A stretch of 64,000 nt of DNA from Cristatella mucedo (GCA_009760855.2 WPIO01000103.1:236001-300000); one strand, 5' to 3'; counted from the first letter of the stretch, positions 45,056-57,754 are shown. Program-made: numbers and translations. The notes: generated by a model from the sequence alone, not told the origin.

Positions 45056-46759
45056 CAAACTCAGCACTCGGTCATCATTTTGAATTAAGAAGTAGTTTTG
45101 CCATTGGTAAGGATCAAGGGCATAAAAACTGAGTGAGGCCCACGTGGGTAATTGCTATAGAGGAGCCCCAAGTGCTCCTATGCCTTTGGCTCCACCATAG
45201 ATCGCTGCACATGAACTGAATGACCAATCTATAGGAAATTTAAACTGAGTACAAGAAACGGCCAGTGAGCTGAAAGCTGAAAAACGGGTAGAGGGTGGGC
45301 ACCTAGTAGAGGGGCAATAAGGTCGAATCAATAGGCCGCTGGCAGACAGCCACATGACCTACAGGCTAAGGAGGTAACCATCAAATCGATATGTTACTGG
45401 ATCTTGTACCCATTAAAATATGTTAAGCGGTACAATGAGGCAGATAGGCTGCTCAAGACAGACAATGATCATGTTGATTTTCGCTAATTTAGCTGACGTC
45501 GTTGGTCAATAACTTTGCCAATTTCATGAAAGAAAAGTTACACGCATAGAAGACTCTTTTTCGAGTTAATTGATTGAAGCCAGATGGGAGCACAGATAGC
45601 ATTTCTCGCCAATTAAGAAATCTACAGCCTTTTTTCTCGAGACGCCGATGCTGTCCGAAGCGAACTGCTTCGCCATCGGGATTTCTGTTTGACGTTCCTA
45701 CTGACCATTTCTCTATGATCCAATCTACCATACGACACTGTCCAATGTCCTTACACTAGGTTGTACCAAACGACAAGTCCGCCCGTGTCCGGACGTTCTC
45801 TGGTTCAGCGCTGAAATTAAGAATGAGAGTAATGCTAAGCAAAGGTTTGTTTAAGCCGCCCAAAATCGGGAAGTAACTATCCATCGCTCGGAATTTTATA
45901 ATTATTGTTGGTCGCATAAATCTGCCATTGCTAAAGCTGATTCCAAAGTGCACAGAACAATTTTGCGAATTACAAATCACTACCAATAAGTTCCTATCTC
46001 TACTAGCGTCCACATTCTCAGCAGCTTGCAAACAAGCAGTGTCCGGCGAGCTAAGCGATGGCAACTTACTCTTTATTCTTCTCCCTCATCTTTAATTTTT
46101 GCTGCTATTGAGCTCATCGCTAAATGTTTCTCCCAAGCCAAAATAAGACCACTCGTCCTGTTGACCATGTCACAGCAATTCTCCGTACGAAGTGAACAGA
46201 CATGTTGCACAGCCCATCGTGATAAACATCGTAAATGCACACGTGTTCCATGTATCGATACATTTCCTGTCCCTCCGAAGACATATTTTTTCATGTTACT
46301 CATCAAGAAGTCGAAGCAGATCGTGAGTAATAATTAATCTGAATAATTGTCGCTTCGCTCCCCCACCAGCCATTATCATCCAAGACACGTGACCCAGCAG
46401 CTAGACGATTGCATCAGTCGTACAGATCTTGCTGGCAAGTTGCAGTCAGGACCCAACCAGAGCTGATCGGCGCGCATAAATTTCTCTGCTTTGGTTGTGC
46501 AATAACTTCTAGAACAGTTCTGCAGTCAGGCAAGATAACCTCTCTGCTCTCGAACTCTGGGATCGACTTGCAGAATTTAACATAATTTGTCGCAGGGATC
46601 ATTTTAGAGTGCCATGCGGCTACGCCTAGGCATTGATGGCACAGTGCTAAACTCGGCTAGGTCCAACCTCAGTGAGAGATGTCAAAGCGTAGGGGGAAAC
46701 GGCTGATGGCCGTGAGGGAAGCTCTTGAAGTATTTAGTATTTCAGTTTACGGGTAAAGG
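45056..46759. other. No gene recognised
   Basis: About 1.7 kb of AT-rich unique DNA. Frames up to ~100 codons show no motif. Confidence 0.5.
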
Positions 46760-47330
46760 CCTTTTGTTTATGTAATGTATCTTCATTTTTAACTCCACAA
46801 ATCCACAAAGACTATGTGGGTGTTACGCACGGGAGTTTTGAATAGTGCACTCACAGTCTAAGCAGCTTTCGGTACGCATTCGTTAGCCAACAGGCTTCAG
46901 CTAACGCAACAATGAGAAAGTGAGGAGCATAGCTGAGTCAGGAGAGCAGTTGAGGAAGTGAGTCGCATGAAAGTAGCAGCTCAGGACCGCTGGAAATGAT
47001 GCGCCATAGTCGGCAGCAGGAGAGTAGTTGTCTTTGCGTAAGAATTGTGGAAGTGAGTTCCACAGTTTAGGACCTGCAGAGCAAACGCTTCTGTGGCCAA
47101 CGGTCTTTAAGCGAATATGCTGAGCTGGTTTGGCCCAGTGGTTAAGGTGCTCGCCCCGATCAAGGTCTGTCCGAGGTCGTGGGCTCGAACCCCGTGGCAT
47201 ACGTGAAGCGCCTGAATAGAGATTGAGTTCTCTTAGGGCGCTGTGCAAATGAATGAATTATTTTAATGAATCAGCTAATTTATTGTCTGTACACAGGACC
47301 TGAGGGCACAAGGATTACACTATCCATACT
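46760..47330 (-). mobile_element. LINE-B copy, split by a SINE-A
   Basis: On the minus strand the ORF C-terminus (RLKTVG ... FSAGPKLWNSLPQFLR-like) and LINE-B 3' UTR run down to a short ATGTAATG-type tail near 46775. The upstream part resumes at 47265 (CAGCTAATTTATTG...GACCTGAGGGC), on the other side of a SINE-A. The order matches the uninterrupted copy at 59120-59695. Confidence 0.85.
47119..47264 (+). mobile_element. SINE-A nested in LINE-B
   Basis: Full-length SINE-A: A-box-like CAGTGGTTAAGG, B-box GGGCTCGAACCC, hairpin AAGCGCC...GGGCGCT and an AATGAATTATTTT tail. Confidence 0.9.
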
Positions 47331-48060
47331 GTCCCTCTGGCCGATCTCATCGCCAAACATAATTTCGGCTTTTATTCCTACGCCAATTTCTCGAATATCT
47401 GTACCTATCCTTGGACCCGTCCGAGCATCCGAATTACTTAGTTCCCTTGCATTCTCATACATGGCATTCGAATTCAAATGCCCCGCCCACTTCCTAAAGC
47501 AAAACAATGCTGAGAACAAGCTGGCGGTCATGGTAAAGCCTAGTGTCATACTCAAGCTGCAAGACCTCGCCGAGATTGGTTCCTCTAGCATCGCCTCAGT
47601 GACTTATTTGAGTGATCTGGGTGTGCTGCACCACGACGACACTACGATCGCATTGCCTCCACTTTCGATTTGGCACACCTGCCGCAGAAATCTACGTGGC
47701 CCCAATCTGGGCCTGCTTGGACGAGAATTAGAAAGCCAAGCTCGCCGGCGTGTTTTTGACATCGCGCCTGGATAAACGTCACTCCCTTCATTCTGATGGC
47801 GAGGCCTTGACCCTTAAACAATTGCAACTGGTGCATGTCTCAGCAGCTCGCCTGTAATGCTCTCAGCGGCAAAGCTTCGGTATAATATTCAGCACTTCTG
47901 CCCAGGTAGGGACGGGCAGAATCTGTACTTCACTGGCACCAAATTAGGCCTCGATTCGGCCCCATGCTCCACGATCGTTTCTTCGGCCAGCAGGTGGCCT
48001 TGTTCACTTGCACCTGCCCACCATTCCGACCTCCTTGCTTCTAAAGTGTTTCCCGCACTT
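47320..48060 (+). mobile_element. Old LINE reverse-transcriptase fragment
   Basis: Frame-shifted coding remnants read LPLADLIAKHNFGFYSYAN (the FYADD region, catalytic residues lost), then HFLKQNNAENKLAVMVKPSV and LGV. This matches the order in LINE-A but is strongly diverged. Later parts are no longer alignable by eye. Confidence 0.7.
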
Positions 48061-48064
48061 CCAG

Positions 48065-48240
48065 CCACTTAGTTTGGTGGCAAGGTGCTCGCACTTCACT
48101 TCCCGATGCAGTGGGTTCTAACGCTGCACAAGTCAACGAGTTGTAGCGAGCAGAAAGCACTAGTGATAGCCACAGCGGGTCCTCCGCCCGCCCACTAAAG
48201 AAACGAGGCAGATGAGTCGGCTAACCTTTGCTTTGATATA
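48065..48240 (+). mobile_element. Possible decayed SINE-B
   Basis: GTTCTAACGCTG in a B-box-like position, GTGATAGCCAC and a GAGTCGGCTAACCTTT end resemble SINE-B. The assignment is weak. Confidence 0.35.
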
Positions 48241-48289
48241 CTTTACTTATCGGCTGCCAGTTGTCACTCCGCTCCTAGTACCAAGTTGA

Positions 48290-48407
48290 AATCATTTGCT
48301 GATCGCACCTTAATTTCGTACGCACCGACAAAGTGTGAAGCCCGTCTTTGACCTCCGTCAACGAACTGCGACGGACTAGCTACGAGTTGAAGACGCATGT
48401 GCTCCAC
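48290..48407 (+). mobile_element. Short LINE ORF relic
   Basis: Reads TKLKSFADRTLISYAPTK, aligned with the FGDRAFSSYAPKAWN motif of LINE-A, then loses frame. It ends at a perfect hairpin. Confidence 0.55.
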
Positions 48408-48445
48408 AAGCACCGTGCCCTAGTGAACTAGGGCACGGTGCTTGC
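48408..48445. repeat. Perfect 18-bp-arm hairpin
   Basis: Arms CAAGCACCGTGCCCTAGT and its exact reverse complement, separated by GA only. Confidence 0.96.
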
Positions 48446-49459
48446 GTCCTCTGCGCTGCTTTGCCTGCCCACGTGCATCCGCTTGATTCATCGCACGTTG
48501 TTAACCAGTCAGCTTTCTAAAAACGTGGCCTTGGGGACAGATGCCCGTTCGCCCTGGCTACGCCGCTGAGCAAACGCACAGTACACATACTAGCTTCTGG
48601 CCTGTCAAGTGCGACGGGAAAATATTTTGACTCGAGAAATTCGTCACGCCTCCGCCTTTTCTTGTCAGCATTCTCAGCACGTTGCTGCCCGCGCGAGGGA
48701 CGAACGTCTTGAGCCGCGCGACTTCATCGCGACTCTGCTTCGTTCTTTCTCTACATGGAACTTCCGCTGGTGGCGCAGCTGACGAAAGTCTTCAGCTTCA
48801 CATGCTCGTCTTCAGCTGCTGCTTCTCCCTTAGTCTCTCCTACTCTTTGTTGCTGGCGAGAAAAGCGAGTCCTTTCTCGGCCTCTTTTCCGTCAAGGCTC
48901 TTAATTGGCATTTTCATCTGAAGAAGAATGTGCCGGCCGTGAATTTAAAGTCTACCGTCAATTTGCGGCCATTTAATGGAACTGGTCAACGCGCACAGCA
49001 TAGCAGCGAAACTTCAAAGCTCGCTTTACACCAATCGCGAAGCTCTCCAATGCATCAACCAATGGAGGTCCAACGCTCAAGCTCGCTGCCGGAAGCTTTC
49101 TGGCGAAAGCAAAAGGGGTCGTACTGAACCGAGCTCAAGTTGCTGGAATGTCATGGCCGCACTTGTAACATACTTTAAACTTCGTTGTCCAATAAAGTTC
49201 TAGAATTTTAATGTCCAAGTTTAACTATAAATATGCTTGCAACTTAAATAAAAACGACCCCTTTCTCATCCTCTTTTTTCGACACTCCTTATTGCTGTAC
49301 CCTCGTTGTATGACTTTTAAGTCATCACGGAGGATTTAGTTGAGATGAGATGTCTGGGACGACAAAATGGACTAACGGCCTAACAAATCAAGCTTACCAC
49401 AGGGTTTGATAAAGGCATATACTCTAGACATATGTGCTTATACAGCGGGTCGTTTTAAT

Positions 49460-49461
<2 letters not shown>
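48446..49461. other. No gene recognised
   Basis: Unique DNA with a CTTCAGC/TCTCC-rich patch near 48790-48850. No coding motif. Confidence 0.5.
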
Positions 49462-49515
<54 letters not shown>

Positions 49516-49530
49516 GTTTGTGTGTGTGTA
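49462..49530. repeat. (GT)n microsatellite
   Basis: A GT run interrupted twice by TTTG, about 65 bp. Confidence 0.95.
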
Positions 49531-50880
49531 GGCAGTAAAGAGCTATTTGGGAAACCGCACTTGGGACTTCAGTAGAGTTTTTAATTTCGCAACACTATCT
49601 TAGCAGTATAACTAATAACATTCTTTTTGTTTACTTGCTCGGTCAGTGCGTGAAATTTTTCGGTACATTGAGGAAAAGCGGCGGCACATTCGTCAAGGGT
49701 AGGTGTATTGAATACAGCGAAAGACGCATTTTTGAAAATTCTTATTGTTAGAAGCTTACATTAGAGCTCTTACATATTTAACGTGATAGTATTGCATAAA
49801 TGAACTTAATTAGAGATAGAAATATTCGCTTAAGAACGTGTGTTTCTACAAGCGTCATTGAGACACTATAATACGATATCCACGAAACAGCTGCAATGTG
49901 GGCCGCGGGATAAAGACGATGCAGACCTTCTGCTGACGTAAGCAGCGAGCCTCCTGTGTTGTGTAAGTACAGAAGTCACGTTGGGATCTTCGTGTAGTAT
50001 GCATGTTTATGAGTGGTTTAGAAAATAGTTGATATTGCACTTAACAATTTTTTTGTTACAAATCATCGCAATTTAGTGGTTGGAATAGAAAAAAAGTAGA
50101 ACGAAAGCATGGTGCTTTGACCTATGTGGCACAATATAAGTGAACGTGAAGCGTGAAAATGAAACGTTGCAGAAAATGTTTACTTAAAAGAAAATTTGGC
50201 GTGCCCAAGTTTATGCTATTCTTTTGCAAATCACGTACGCGTTACCGTTTCGCATCCCGAGCGTCAAAAGCAATACAATCTTTAAATGTTTGAGTTCTTA
50301 CGCAAGTTCGTAGCTTTATTTCCGCAAGGTACTTTTGAAACCTCCGAGACTACATCGCAACTGTATGGTACTGGAACGTTGGTGTGTTTAAATCCGCTAG
50401 ATTTCTAGATAATCAGCTAGATTATGATCAGCTAGATTTATCAGCTAGATTATGATCAGCTAGATTATGACTGCCCAGATATTTTTCGTGGCTCTTGAAT
50501 AGTAATTATTAGCAACTGATTATATCCTAATTTATGGCTTGGTGGCATACAATTCAAAGTATTGCGATACTTAGGCTTAGTCAGGTCTGCTACGCTACGT
50601 CTGATGCTAGCTACCGAACAGTGCTCTGTGCCTGTCAAACTTTGCACTCTTTAGGCTACCCGATTATGTTGATTCTGCACCTAGAAGTCGCTAGCTACGA
50701 TTATAGTCTCAGGCTTCACCATTATTTGCCTCGCAATTTCAAGGACTAGCACTGGTATGAGTGCTACTTTTTGAGGACTGAGAACATTGCAATACAATCT
50801 GCTGCAGTGGGTTTATACATTTAGGCATCTTAATCTGTATCCGGTTTTGTATAGTAATAATCAAACCCTATAAATGCTAG
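49531..50880. other. AT-rich DNA, no gene recognised
   Basis: Contains a short tandem array at 50403-50470 of ATCAGCTAGATTATG-type units. No exon supported. Confidence 0.5.
50403..50470. repeat. ATCAGCTAGATTATG tandem repeat
   Basis: About four imperfect units of 13-16 bp. The repeated word ATCAGCTAG also occurs in the SINE-B 3' end. Confidence 0.85.
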
Positions 50881-50972
50881 GTCTGGGGTATAGGGCTCGC
50901 TCTTCAAGACCTGGGTCTTGGGTTCGACTCCTACAGGCCATCTTTTTTGTCGCCCATTGTAAGCCAGCTAAC
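50881..50972 (+). mobile_element. SINE-B, degraded
   Basis: A B-box-like GGTTCGACTCC and a CCAGCTAACTATG end. The middle of the element is mostly deleted. Confidence 0.6.
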
Positions 50973-52589
50973 TATGTTTTTTAGTAATTCAGTGATTCTT
51001 TTAGAGTCATCGACGTCACGCCTTTATTATGCCCATTATAATATTTATAGTACTTTTACGGTGGTAGGGCAATAATGAGTGTCATTTCAAAATGGGGCGT
51101 GAGAGATAATTTGCTAATTTGCATGCGTCGCTGTAACGTGCCATTGTATAGCTAAAATTGAACATGACTGGCTCCGCCTGCCCTTGGTAAAAGGTTCACG
51201 TGCATAAATAGAATGCTGCGACTTTTCACGGAGATATAGATGTAAGCATGCTTACTAGATAGTTAACATGAGTTTCAAATAAGAAATGGCCAACAACTCA
51301 GTGTACGTTTTGTGCACGCAACTCAATGGTGAATACATTTCCCAAAATTACATTTATGCTCGCTTAATAGAAAGTCTGTCAATATAATTTGAAAATATAT
51401 ACTTAGGTCAGCGGACACTCGGGCTCAGCTTAGTAAGCAAAGGCAGATGTTCGTGATTTTCACGGGTGCGGGAAAATGTCCATATAAACGCCATGCTTTC
51501 TGCTCGCCATTGACCGGAGAGTTTTCGCAGCAGTGAATTTGGAACGAAAATTGGAAAAGCGAGCAGAATGCAAGCGTATTTATCTCAGACAACAATAAAA
51601 ACAAGAAACAGAGGAGGCAACTCGGTGTCACACTGCCGAAAATCAGCACAAGCATCGCATATGACTAGCTCAAGCACTAGAAGAGACGGAAGAAATGGTG
51701 GAACGGAGAAAGAGAATAAATGGACTAGAAATTAAAAGACGGAACCTTGCCGTTGATACACTGCTCGCTGGAGATTTAAGAAAGGTGGGTGAAATGTGGT
51801 TGAGATTGGCAGCTACGACATTTAAGACAGACAAGCTTCGCTGTTGAGCTTTGCTCCTAGTGTAAGCAATTTATTGCACAGGCAGTAAGACCAAGAGTCT
51901 GGTCCAAACTTTTGCAATCGTGCTTGCCAAAAATTGAGGGAACTTGAGTGAGGAACAGATGTGGTCGTCTGGTAAAAGATCACGTTGGAACAGAACGAAC
52001 GTACTGATTGCGTACAGATGCAACAGGAATTATCCTGGCCGAGCTCATATTGAGGTTTGGCCTTTCCAATTTGTGTGCCCATAACTTTTAAGTTTGTTTT
52101 ATATTCACTTAATTAAAAAATGTTCGCTCGTGCGAAACGTGTATGTCAGCAATGCGCGCTATAAGGTATTAACGAGATGTCGACGTTCAGGATGACAACT
52201 GGGCGAAGGGGGTAGTTCTAAACGAAAAGCTGCATATCATCTGACAAAAAATGGAATATTTGACGTTGCTCATGTATTACATTGGCAGGAGGAATAGTAT
52301 ACAATTTAAAAAACGTTGGACCAAACCTTCTGCACCGTACTTTAGCAGCAAGGATAAGCATATTTAGCATATACAAGCAGCAAGGATCATTGCTACCCGT
52401 TAGAAATCAAATCTCTAAAATCTTAAGTGAGATAGGATCTAAAAGATTGCTGCTGTGCAGTGCCATTAATGTCTAGGTGAGTTTAAAAGTGCTCTAGAAG
52501 GACTTAGTGACTAATTTTATGAAACGTTGCCGATGTATTCCGCAGAACTATCAGGGATATTCTACCTACGTCAGCACTCCTGAGAAGGC
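50973..52589. other. AT-rich DNA, no gene recognised
   Basis: Frames up to ~85 codons, no motif, no repeat. Confidence 0.5.
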
Positions 52590-52771
52590 CATTATGTGAG
52601 CCTTGATTGCACACCAGTTAAGGCGGTTGCTTCACACGACCTCGCTCCCGAGGTCATGGGTTCGAATCCTGTGGTGGGCGATCCCTTATATTGCCGCCAC
52701 AAGCCGTGGCGACAACTCTTAAGGCTGTTCTCGCTATACAAAATAGGCTGTTGAATCAGCTAGTATTTTTG
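52590..52771 (+). mobile_element. SINE-B, full-length
   Basis: B-box GGTTCGAATCC (52659-52669), GTGGTGGGCGATCCC, a CCGTGGCGACAACTCTTAAGG body and the GTTGAATCAGCTAGTATTTT 3' end. Together with the 29500 copy, this defines the family. Confidence 0.92.
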
Positions 52772-52859
52772 TACACTCCAAGCAATGCTGACTCTTTGTA
52801 GTGAGTAGTTTCAAGCTCTGATGAAACTTGCTTGCTTTGCTTCAAGTTTTAATATTAAT

Positions 52860-53075
52860 AGGAATAAATTTTAATAGCACCATCAGAGAACTTAATCTCT
52901 TTCTAGACACTTTAATTTTGCTGTAAAGGAAGCATGGTTGAATGATTAGCGGCAGCATGCTCAATGGACAACAAGCGTAAAGTGATTAGGGGTGACATGC
53001 ACAGGGTCAGCATGCATAAGCACGTAAAGGACGACTCCCTTGGACCCAATAACTGCTGTGATAAATAGATGTACG
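52860..53075 (-). mobile_element. LINE-A 3' fragment
   Basis: Hairpin, 3' UTR words (GGGGTGACATGCACAGGGTC, CATGCATAAGCAC) and the last few ORF codons on the minus strand. The TTA tail is decayed. Confidence 0.85.
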
Positions 53076-53282
53076 AATCGAAGTTTTGATATGCAAGAGC
53101 TGCTGGGCGCTTGTCGAGCAGATGTCCTTTCACAGATATCTTTGATAGGAACGACAGTCCGGAGACCGGATGTAGTTGGTAAAGTTATCCCAATCGAGTG
53201 TTTTCATTTTGTTTAGTGACCTAAAAATAGTTTTTGAAGGAAGCATACATAAGACCTGGACATGCTTATAATTGTATGTATA

Positions 53283-53288
<6 letters not shown>

Positions 53289-53343
<55 letters not shown>

Positions 53344-53360
53344 ATATATGTATGTATATG
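53289..53360. repeat. (TA)n microsatellite
   Basis: A TA run of about 40 bp flanked by TGTATGTA words. Confidence 0.95.
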
Positions 53361-53600
53361 TATGCGTGGTAGCAGTGAATCTACGAGCATCAGATGGGAA
53401 CGAGTACGTATGTTTGGGCCCAGAGAGCTAGTAGAACGAGTACGAACGTATGTGGCCTAGAGAGCTAGTAGTCGCCTTATACGAGGCGGAAATGAGGCAA
53501 GTTTAGCGGCAAGTTTAAGGGCGGACAGGGAGGTAATAGCATAGAGCTAAGAGTGAGGACTCCAGTACGGATTGTACATTGGAGATAGACACTCGTATTG

Positions 53601-54452
53601 TAGGTGTCATATTCCGAAGCAACCTCTCGTTAGACGACCACATCAGCTCCACAGTAAAATCTGCCTATTTTCAGCTTCATAACATTGCTAAAATTAGGGC
53701 TTGTTTAGATAAGGATACCACGTCCAAGTTGGTCCATGCATTCGTGACATCTCGTCTCGACTTCTGCAACTCACTGCTTACTGGCCTACCAGCATGTGCG
53801 ATCAGGCGATTGCAGCTGGTGCAAAACTCTGCAGCTAGGCTTGTCTGTCGTGAGCGTCGCAGTTGCCACATTACTCCACTTCTCGCCGACCTGCACTGGT
53901 TACCAGTCAAGCAACGGATTGACTTCAAGGTTTTGTCGCTCACTTTTAGGTCTCTTCATTCTATGGCTCCAGCCTATCTTTCAGAGATACTACCCCATCA
54001 GGCAAAGCATCGTACCACTCGCTTTTCGGAATCCAACAGTCTAGAAATACCTCGTACAAACCTTAAATCCTTTGGAGACCGTGCATTTAGCTCGTATGCT
54101 CCCAAAGCCTGGAACTCCCTCCCGACCTGCATCAGAACATCCCCTGACCTGACCACATTTAAAAGAAACTTAAAAACATACCTATTTAGGACAGCATTTA
54201 GTGGGTCCTTGTGATTCGTCCTCGATGTGCTTATGCGTGCTGACACTGTTCATGCTGCCACTAACCACATTTGCATGCTGACCCAGTGCATGTAACCCCT
54301 AACCATGTTATTCATTTTGTTTGTTTTTCAAGCATGATTTTACTTACTATTCTATTGCGTATCACTTTGCAGCAAATGTAAAGCGCCTAGAAAGAGATTA
54401 AGTTCTCTGAGGGCGCTTTATCAAGTGCAATATTATTATTATTATTATTATT
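53601..54452 (+). mobile_element. LINE-A copy with intact C-terminal frame
   Basis: The ORF segment is open without stops from the 5' junction through ISSTVKSAYFQLHNIAKIRA, the ADLHWLPVKQRIDFK region and FGDRAFSSYAPKAWNSL to its stop at 54212-54214. The 3' UTR, hairpin and (ATT)n tail follow. It is the least damaged LINE-A coding segment in the window, and its last 410 bp differ from the copy at 1749-2163 at three positions. Confidence 0.95.
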
Positions 54453-55149
54453 TAACTTTGAAAAAGAAGCTCGAAAACTATTAATTAGATCGCCACAGCG
54501 GTTGTCATGTAACGTGCTAACCTAGTAGGTGGTTGGTGGTCGACATGAGCATATTTTGGGTGTGCACCTACGTGCGCCACTGCATTTTAGCAGAAGCTTG
54601 AAGACTTGGGCTTCGCTAGTGTGGATCTGCTATACCCACAGTCACAACTAGTCACCGGCGAGTCAGTCAGTCACTGGTCAGTCAGTATTTATTCTCTTCT
54701 TCGCTTTCTCAAGCTTTCCCTTCGTTGTTCTCCTTTGTTGCCTAATGTTGGCAGTAAACCCTAGGACCATCTTGGTGAGGGCCTAAAATGTGCTTAGTCA
54801 GTAGCATCGTGTCGCGGTAGCATTTTTTTACCAGAAATAGATAGCCAAACAGAGGATTGAGCATTAGGGCTGGAAAGATCTTCCTGGGCGATTAAGACCT
54901 CTCTATGATGATAGCATTGATATGAAGGATTTTACGGTTTACCTATTAGCAGGTGGTTTTCTATATGAGAGCAGACACACACTGAACTCCGAATAAGAGC
55001 CGCATGCAGTCACATGTGCCAGATTTTGGGAATAATATGATTGATAGGATACAATCGCTGGAGAATATTTGACTGCCGCTGAGCCCTTTGCTGTAAGTGG
55101 GACCACGGATAAGAGTGACGAGAGAAACTGAATCGGTCTAGCTTCTATA
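54453..55149. other. No gene recognised
   Basis: Includes a GTCAGTCAGTCACTGGTCAGTCAG low-order repeat near 54660. No exon supported. Confidence 0.5.
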
Positions 55150-55931
55150 AAAAGCATTGCTGAATCAAAGATACACAATCCAAAAATGCTGATGTCGACG
55201 ATCAACCATCTCCTTACCCACTCCCAGGCTAGCTTTTTACCTAGTGATCCCTTTAATGATCTAGCTGATCGCTTCTCTAGCTTCTTTGTCAATAAGATAG
55301 ACAAGACCAGGGAATTCATCCCTAAGATGGCAGCATCCCCCCCTGGAATTCCGTCCCTCAATTGCATGCAGCACCTTGATGTCTTCATTCAAGGAGGTCA
55401 TAAGTGACCTAGACCTGAAGTTCATATCCCAATCATAGAAGACAACTTGTCCTCTGGACCCTATTCCCACTGTCCTGCTTCGACGATGCATTGATCTGCT
55501 GCTGCCATGCATAACTAACATCGTAGATATGTCATCAGCCTTAAGTCATGTCCCAGCACCTTTCAAAAGGCTGTAGTCAGGTCACTACTCAAGAAAGCAC
55601 TACTGGACTAAGAGAACTTGGGTAACTTTCGCCCAGTCTCCCTCCTACCGTTCCTATCAAAGACACTGAAACGAGTCGTGGCAGACCAGCTGAACTCATA
55701 TATTGAAACTTCAAACCTTGCTAGAAAGTTTCAGTCTGGTTTTAGAGCTAATAATTACACAGAATCAGCATTGCTTCGGGTGTATAATGGCCTACCTAGG
55801 AACGCAGACTTAGGTAGAGTATCTCTGCTCTTTTTTCTCGATCTTTCTGGAGCTATTGATACAATCGATCACCAAGTTCTTCTTGAGCTTTTCTCGCCTG
55901 AGCGTCGCCGGCCCTGCATTGCAATGGTTCA

Positions 55932-56319
55932 AACCTTAAATCCTTTGGAGACCGTGCATTTAGTTCGTATGCTCCCAAAGCCTGGAACTCCCTCCCGACC
56001 TGCATCAGAACATCCCCTGACCTGGCCACATTTAAAAGGAACTTAAAAACACACCTATATAGGACAGCATTTAGTGGGTCCCTGTGATTCGACCTTCACA
56101 TGCTTATGCGTACTGACACTGTGCATGCTGCCACTAACCACATTTGCATGCTGACCCTGTGCATGTCACCCCTAACCATGTTATTCATTTTGTTTGTTTT
56201 TCAAGCATGATTTTTCTTATCATTCAATTGCATTTCCCTTTGCAGCAAATGTAAAGCGCCTAGAAAGAGATTAAGTTCTCTGAGGGCGCTTTATCAAGTA
56301 CATTATCATTATTATTATT
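55932..56319 (+). mobile_element. LINE-A 3' insertion with target-site duplication
   Basis: A 5'-truncated LINE-A end (from AACCTTAAATCC to the TTA tail) flanked by ATGGTTCA at 55924-55931 and 56320-56327. Removing it joins the reverse-transcriptase sequence of the host copy. Confidence 0.95.
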
Positions 56320-56368
56320 ATGGTTCAGGTTCCATCTCAGTGGGAGACCCCGGAGTATTGATGTGAAT

Positions 56369-56574
56369 CTACTCACTACCTCAACTGCTCTCCTAACTCT
56401 GCTATGCTCCCCACTTTCTGTTTGTTTCGTGAGACGAAGTCTGTTGGTTACCGAATGCGTACCGAAAGCCGCTTAGGCTGTGAGTGCGCTATACAAAACT
56501 CTCCTGCGTAACACCCACATGGTCTTTATGACTTTGTGGAGTTACTGAAGGAGATACATTACATTACATTACAA
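56369..56574 (+). mobile_element. LINE-B 3' insertion
   Basis: Ends in TACATTACATTACATTACA and carries the LINE-B 3' UTR (CGAAAGCCGCTTAGGCTGTG). It interrupts the host sequence between GTGAAT and AGACAAAGGTC. The duplicated target is short (AAT) or unclear. Confidence 0.9.
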
Positions 56575-57754
56575 TAGACAAAGGTCATCCGAGGAAACGC
56601 TGAAATATGGGGCACCTCAGAGATCTGTGCATGGTCCCGTTCTTTTCACGATTTATACTCTCCCTCTTGCCGATATGATTACCAAGCACAATCTAGGCTT
56701 TCACTTCTATGCAGATGACACTCAGTTGTACATTTGCTTTGATCCCTCCCAGCCCTTCTGCACGTCGAGTTCTCTCAACTCCTTTGCTGCATGTATTGAT
56801 GACATCCGCACATGGATGGCAGCAGCCTTTCCTTAATTGAATGATGATAACACCAACTAACTAGTTGTATACAAATAAAGTGTGATTCAGACAATGTAAA
56901 GGCTAACACTAATAAAAATCGGCTCAGTCAGCATATCTCTTGTTGAATCTGCACTAAACATTGGCGGCACGTTCAAAAGTGACCTTTCATTAGACGACCT
57001 CATCAGCTCCACAATCAATTCTGCCTACTTTGAGCTACATAGCATTGCTAAAATTCGGGCTTGTCACGACAGGGATACAACATTTAAGTTGGTCCATGCA
57101 TTTGTGACATCCCGTCTTGACTTCTGTAACTCGCTGCTTGCTTTTCTACCGGCCTGTGCAATCAGGCACTTACAACTGGTGCAAAACTCTGCAGTTAGGC
57201 TTGTCTATCGTGAGCGTCGCAGTTGCCACATCGTACCGCTTCACGCCGACCTGCACTGGCTCCCAGTCAAGCAACGCATCGACTTCAAGGTGTTGTCACT
57301 CACTTTCAGGTCCCTTTATTCTCTGGCTCTAGCCTACCATCAGATATACTGCCCGCCAGGCTAAGCATTGCATCACCCACTTTTCGGAATCTAACTGTTC
57401 AGTCATGCCTCTTGCAAATCTCAAATCTTTTGGAGACCGTGCCTTTAGTTCGTATGCTCCCAAAGCCTGGAGCCCACTCCCGACCTTCATCATGACATCT
57501 CCTGACTTGTCCACATTTAAAAAGAAACTAAAAATGCATTAATTGAGAACAGCATTTAGTGGGTCCCTGTGATTTGTCTTTTACGCGCTCATGCGTGCTG
57601 ACACTGTGCATGCTGCCACTAACCACACTTGCTTGCTGACCCTGTGCATGTACCCCAAACCATGTTATTCTTGTTGTTTATTCAGAAATTCCCTTGCAGC
57701 AAATTCATAGTGCTCGAAAGAGATTGAGCTCTTTGAGGGCGCTATATCAAGTGA

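Noticed and set aside
53272-53460. Tyr/Ile-rich frames near 53.3 kb
   Set aside because: Translation of the (TA)n microsatellite.
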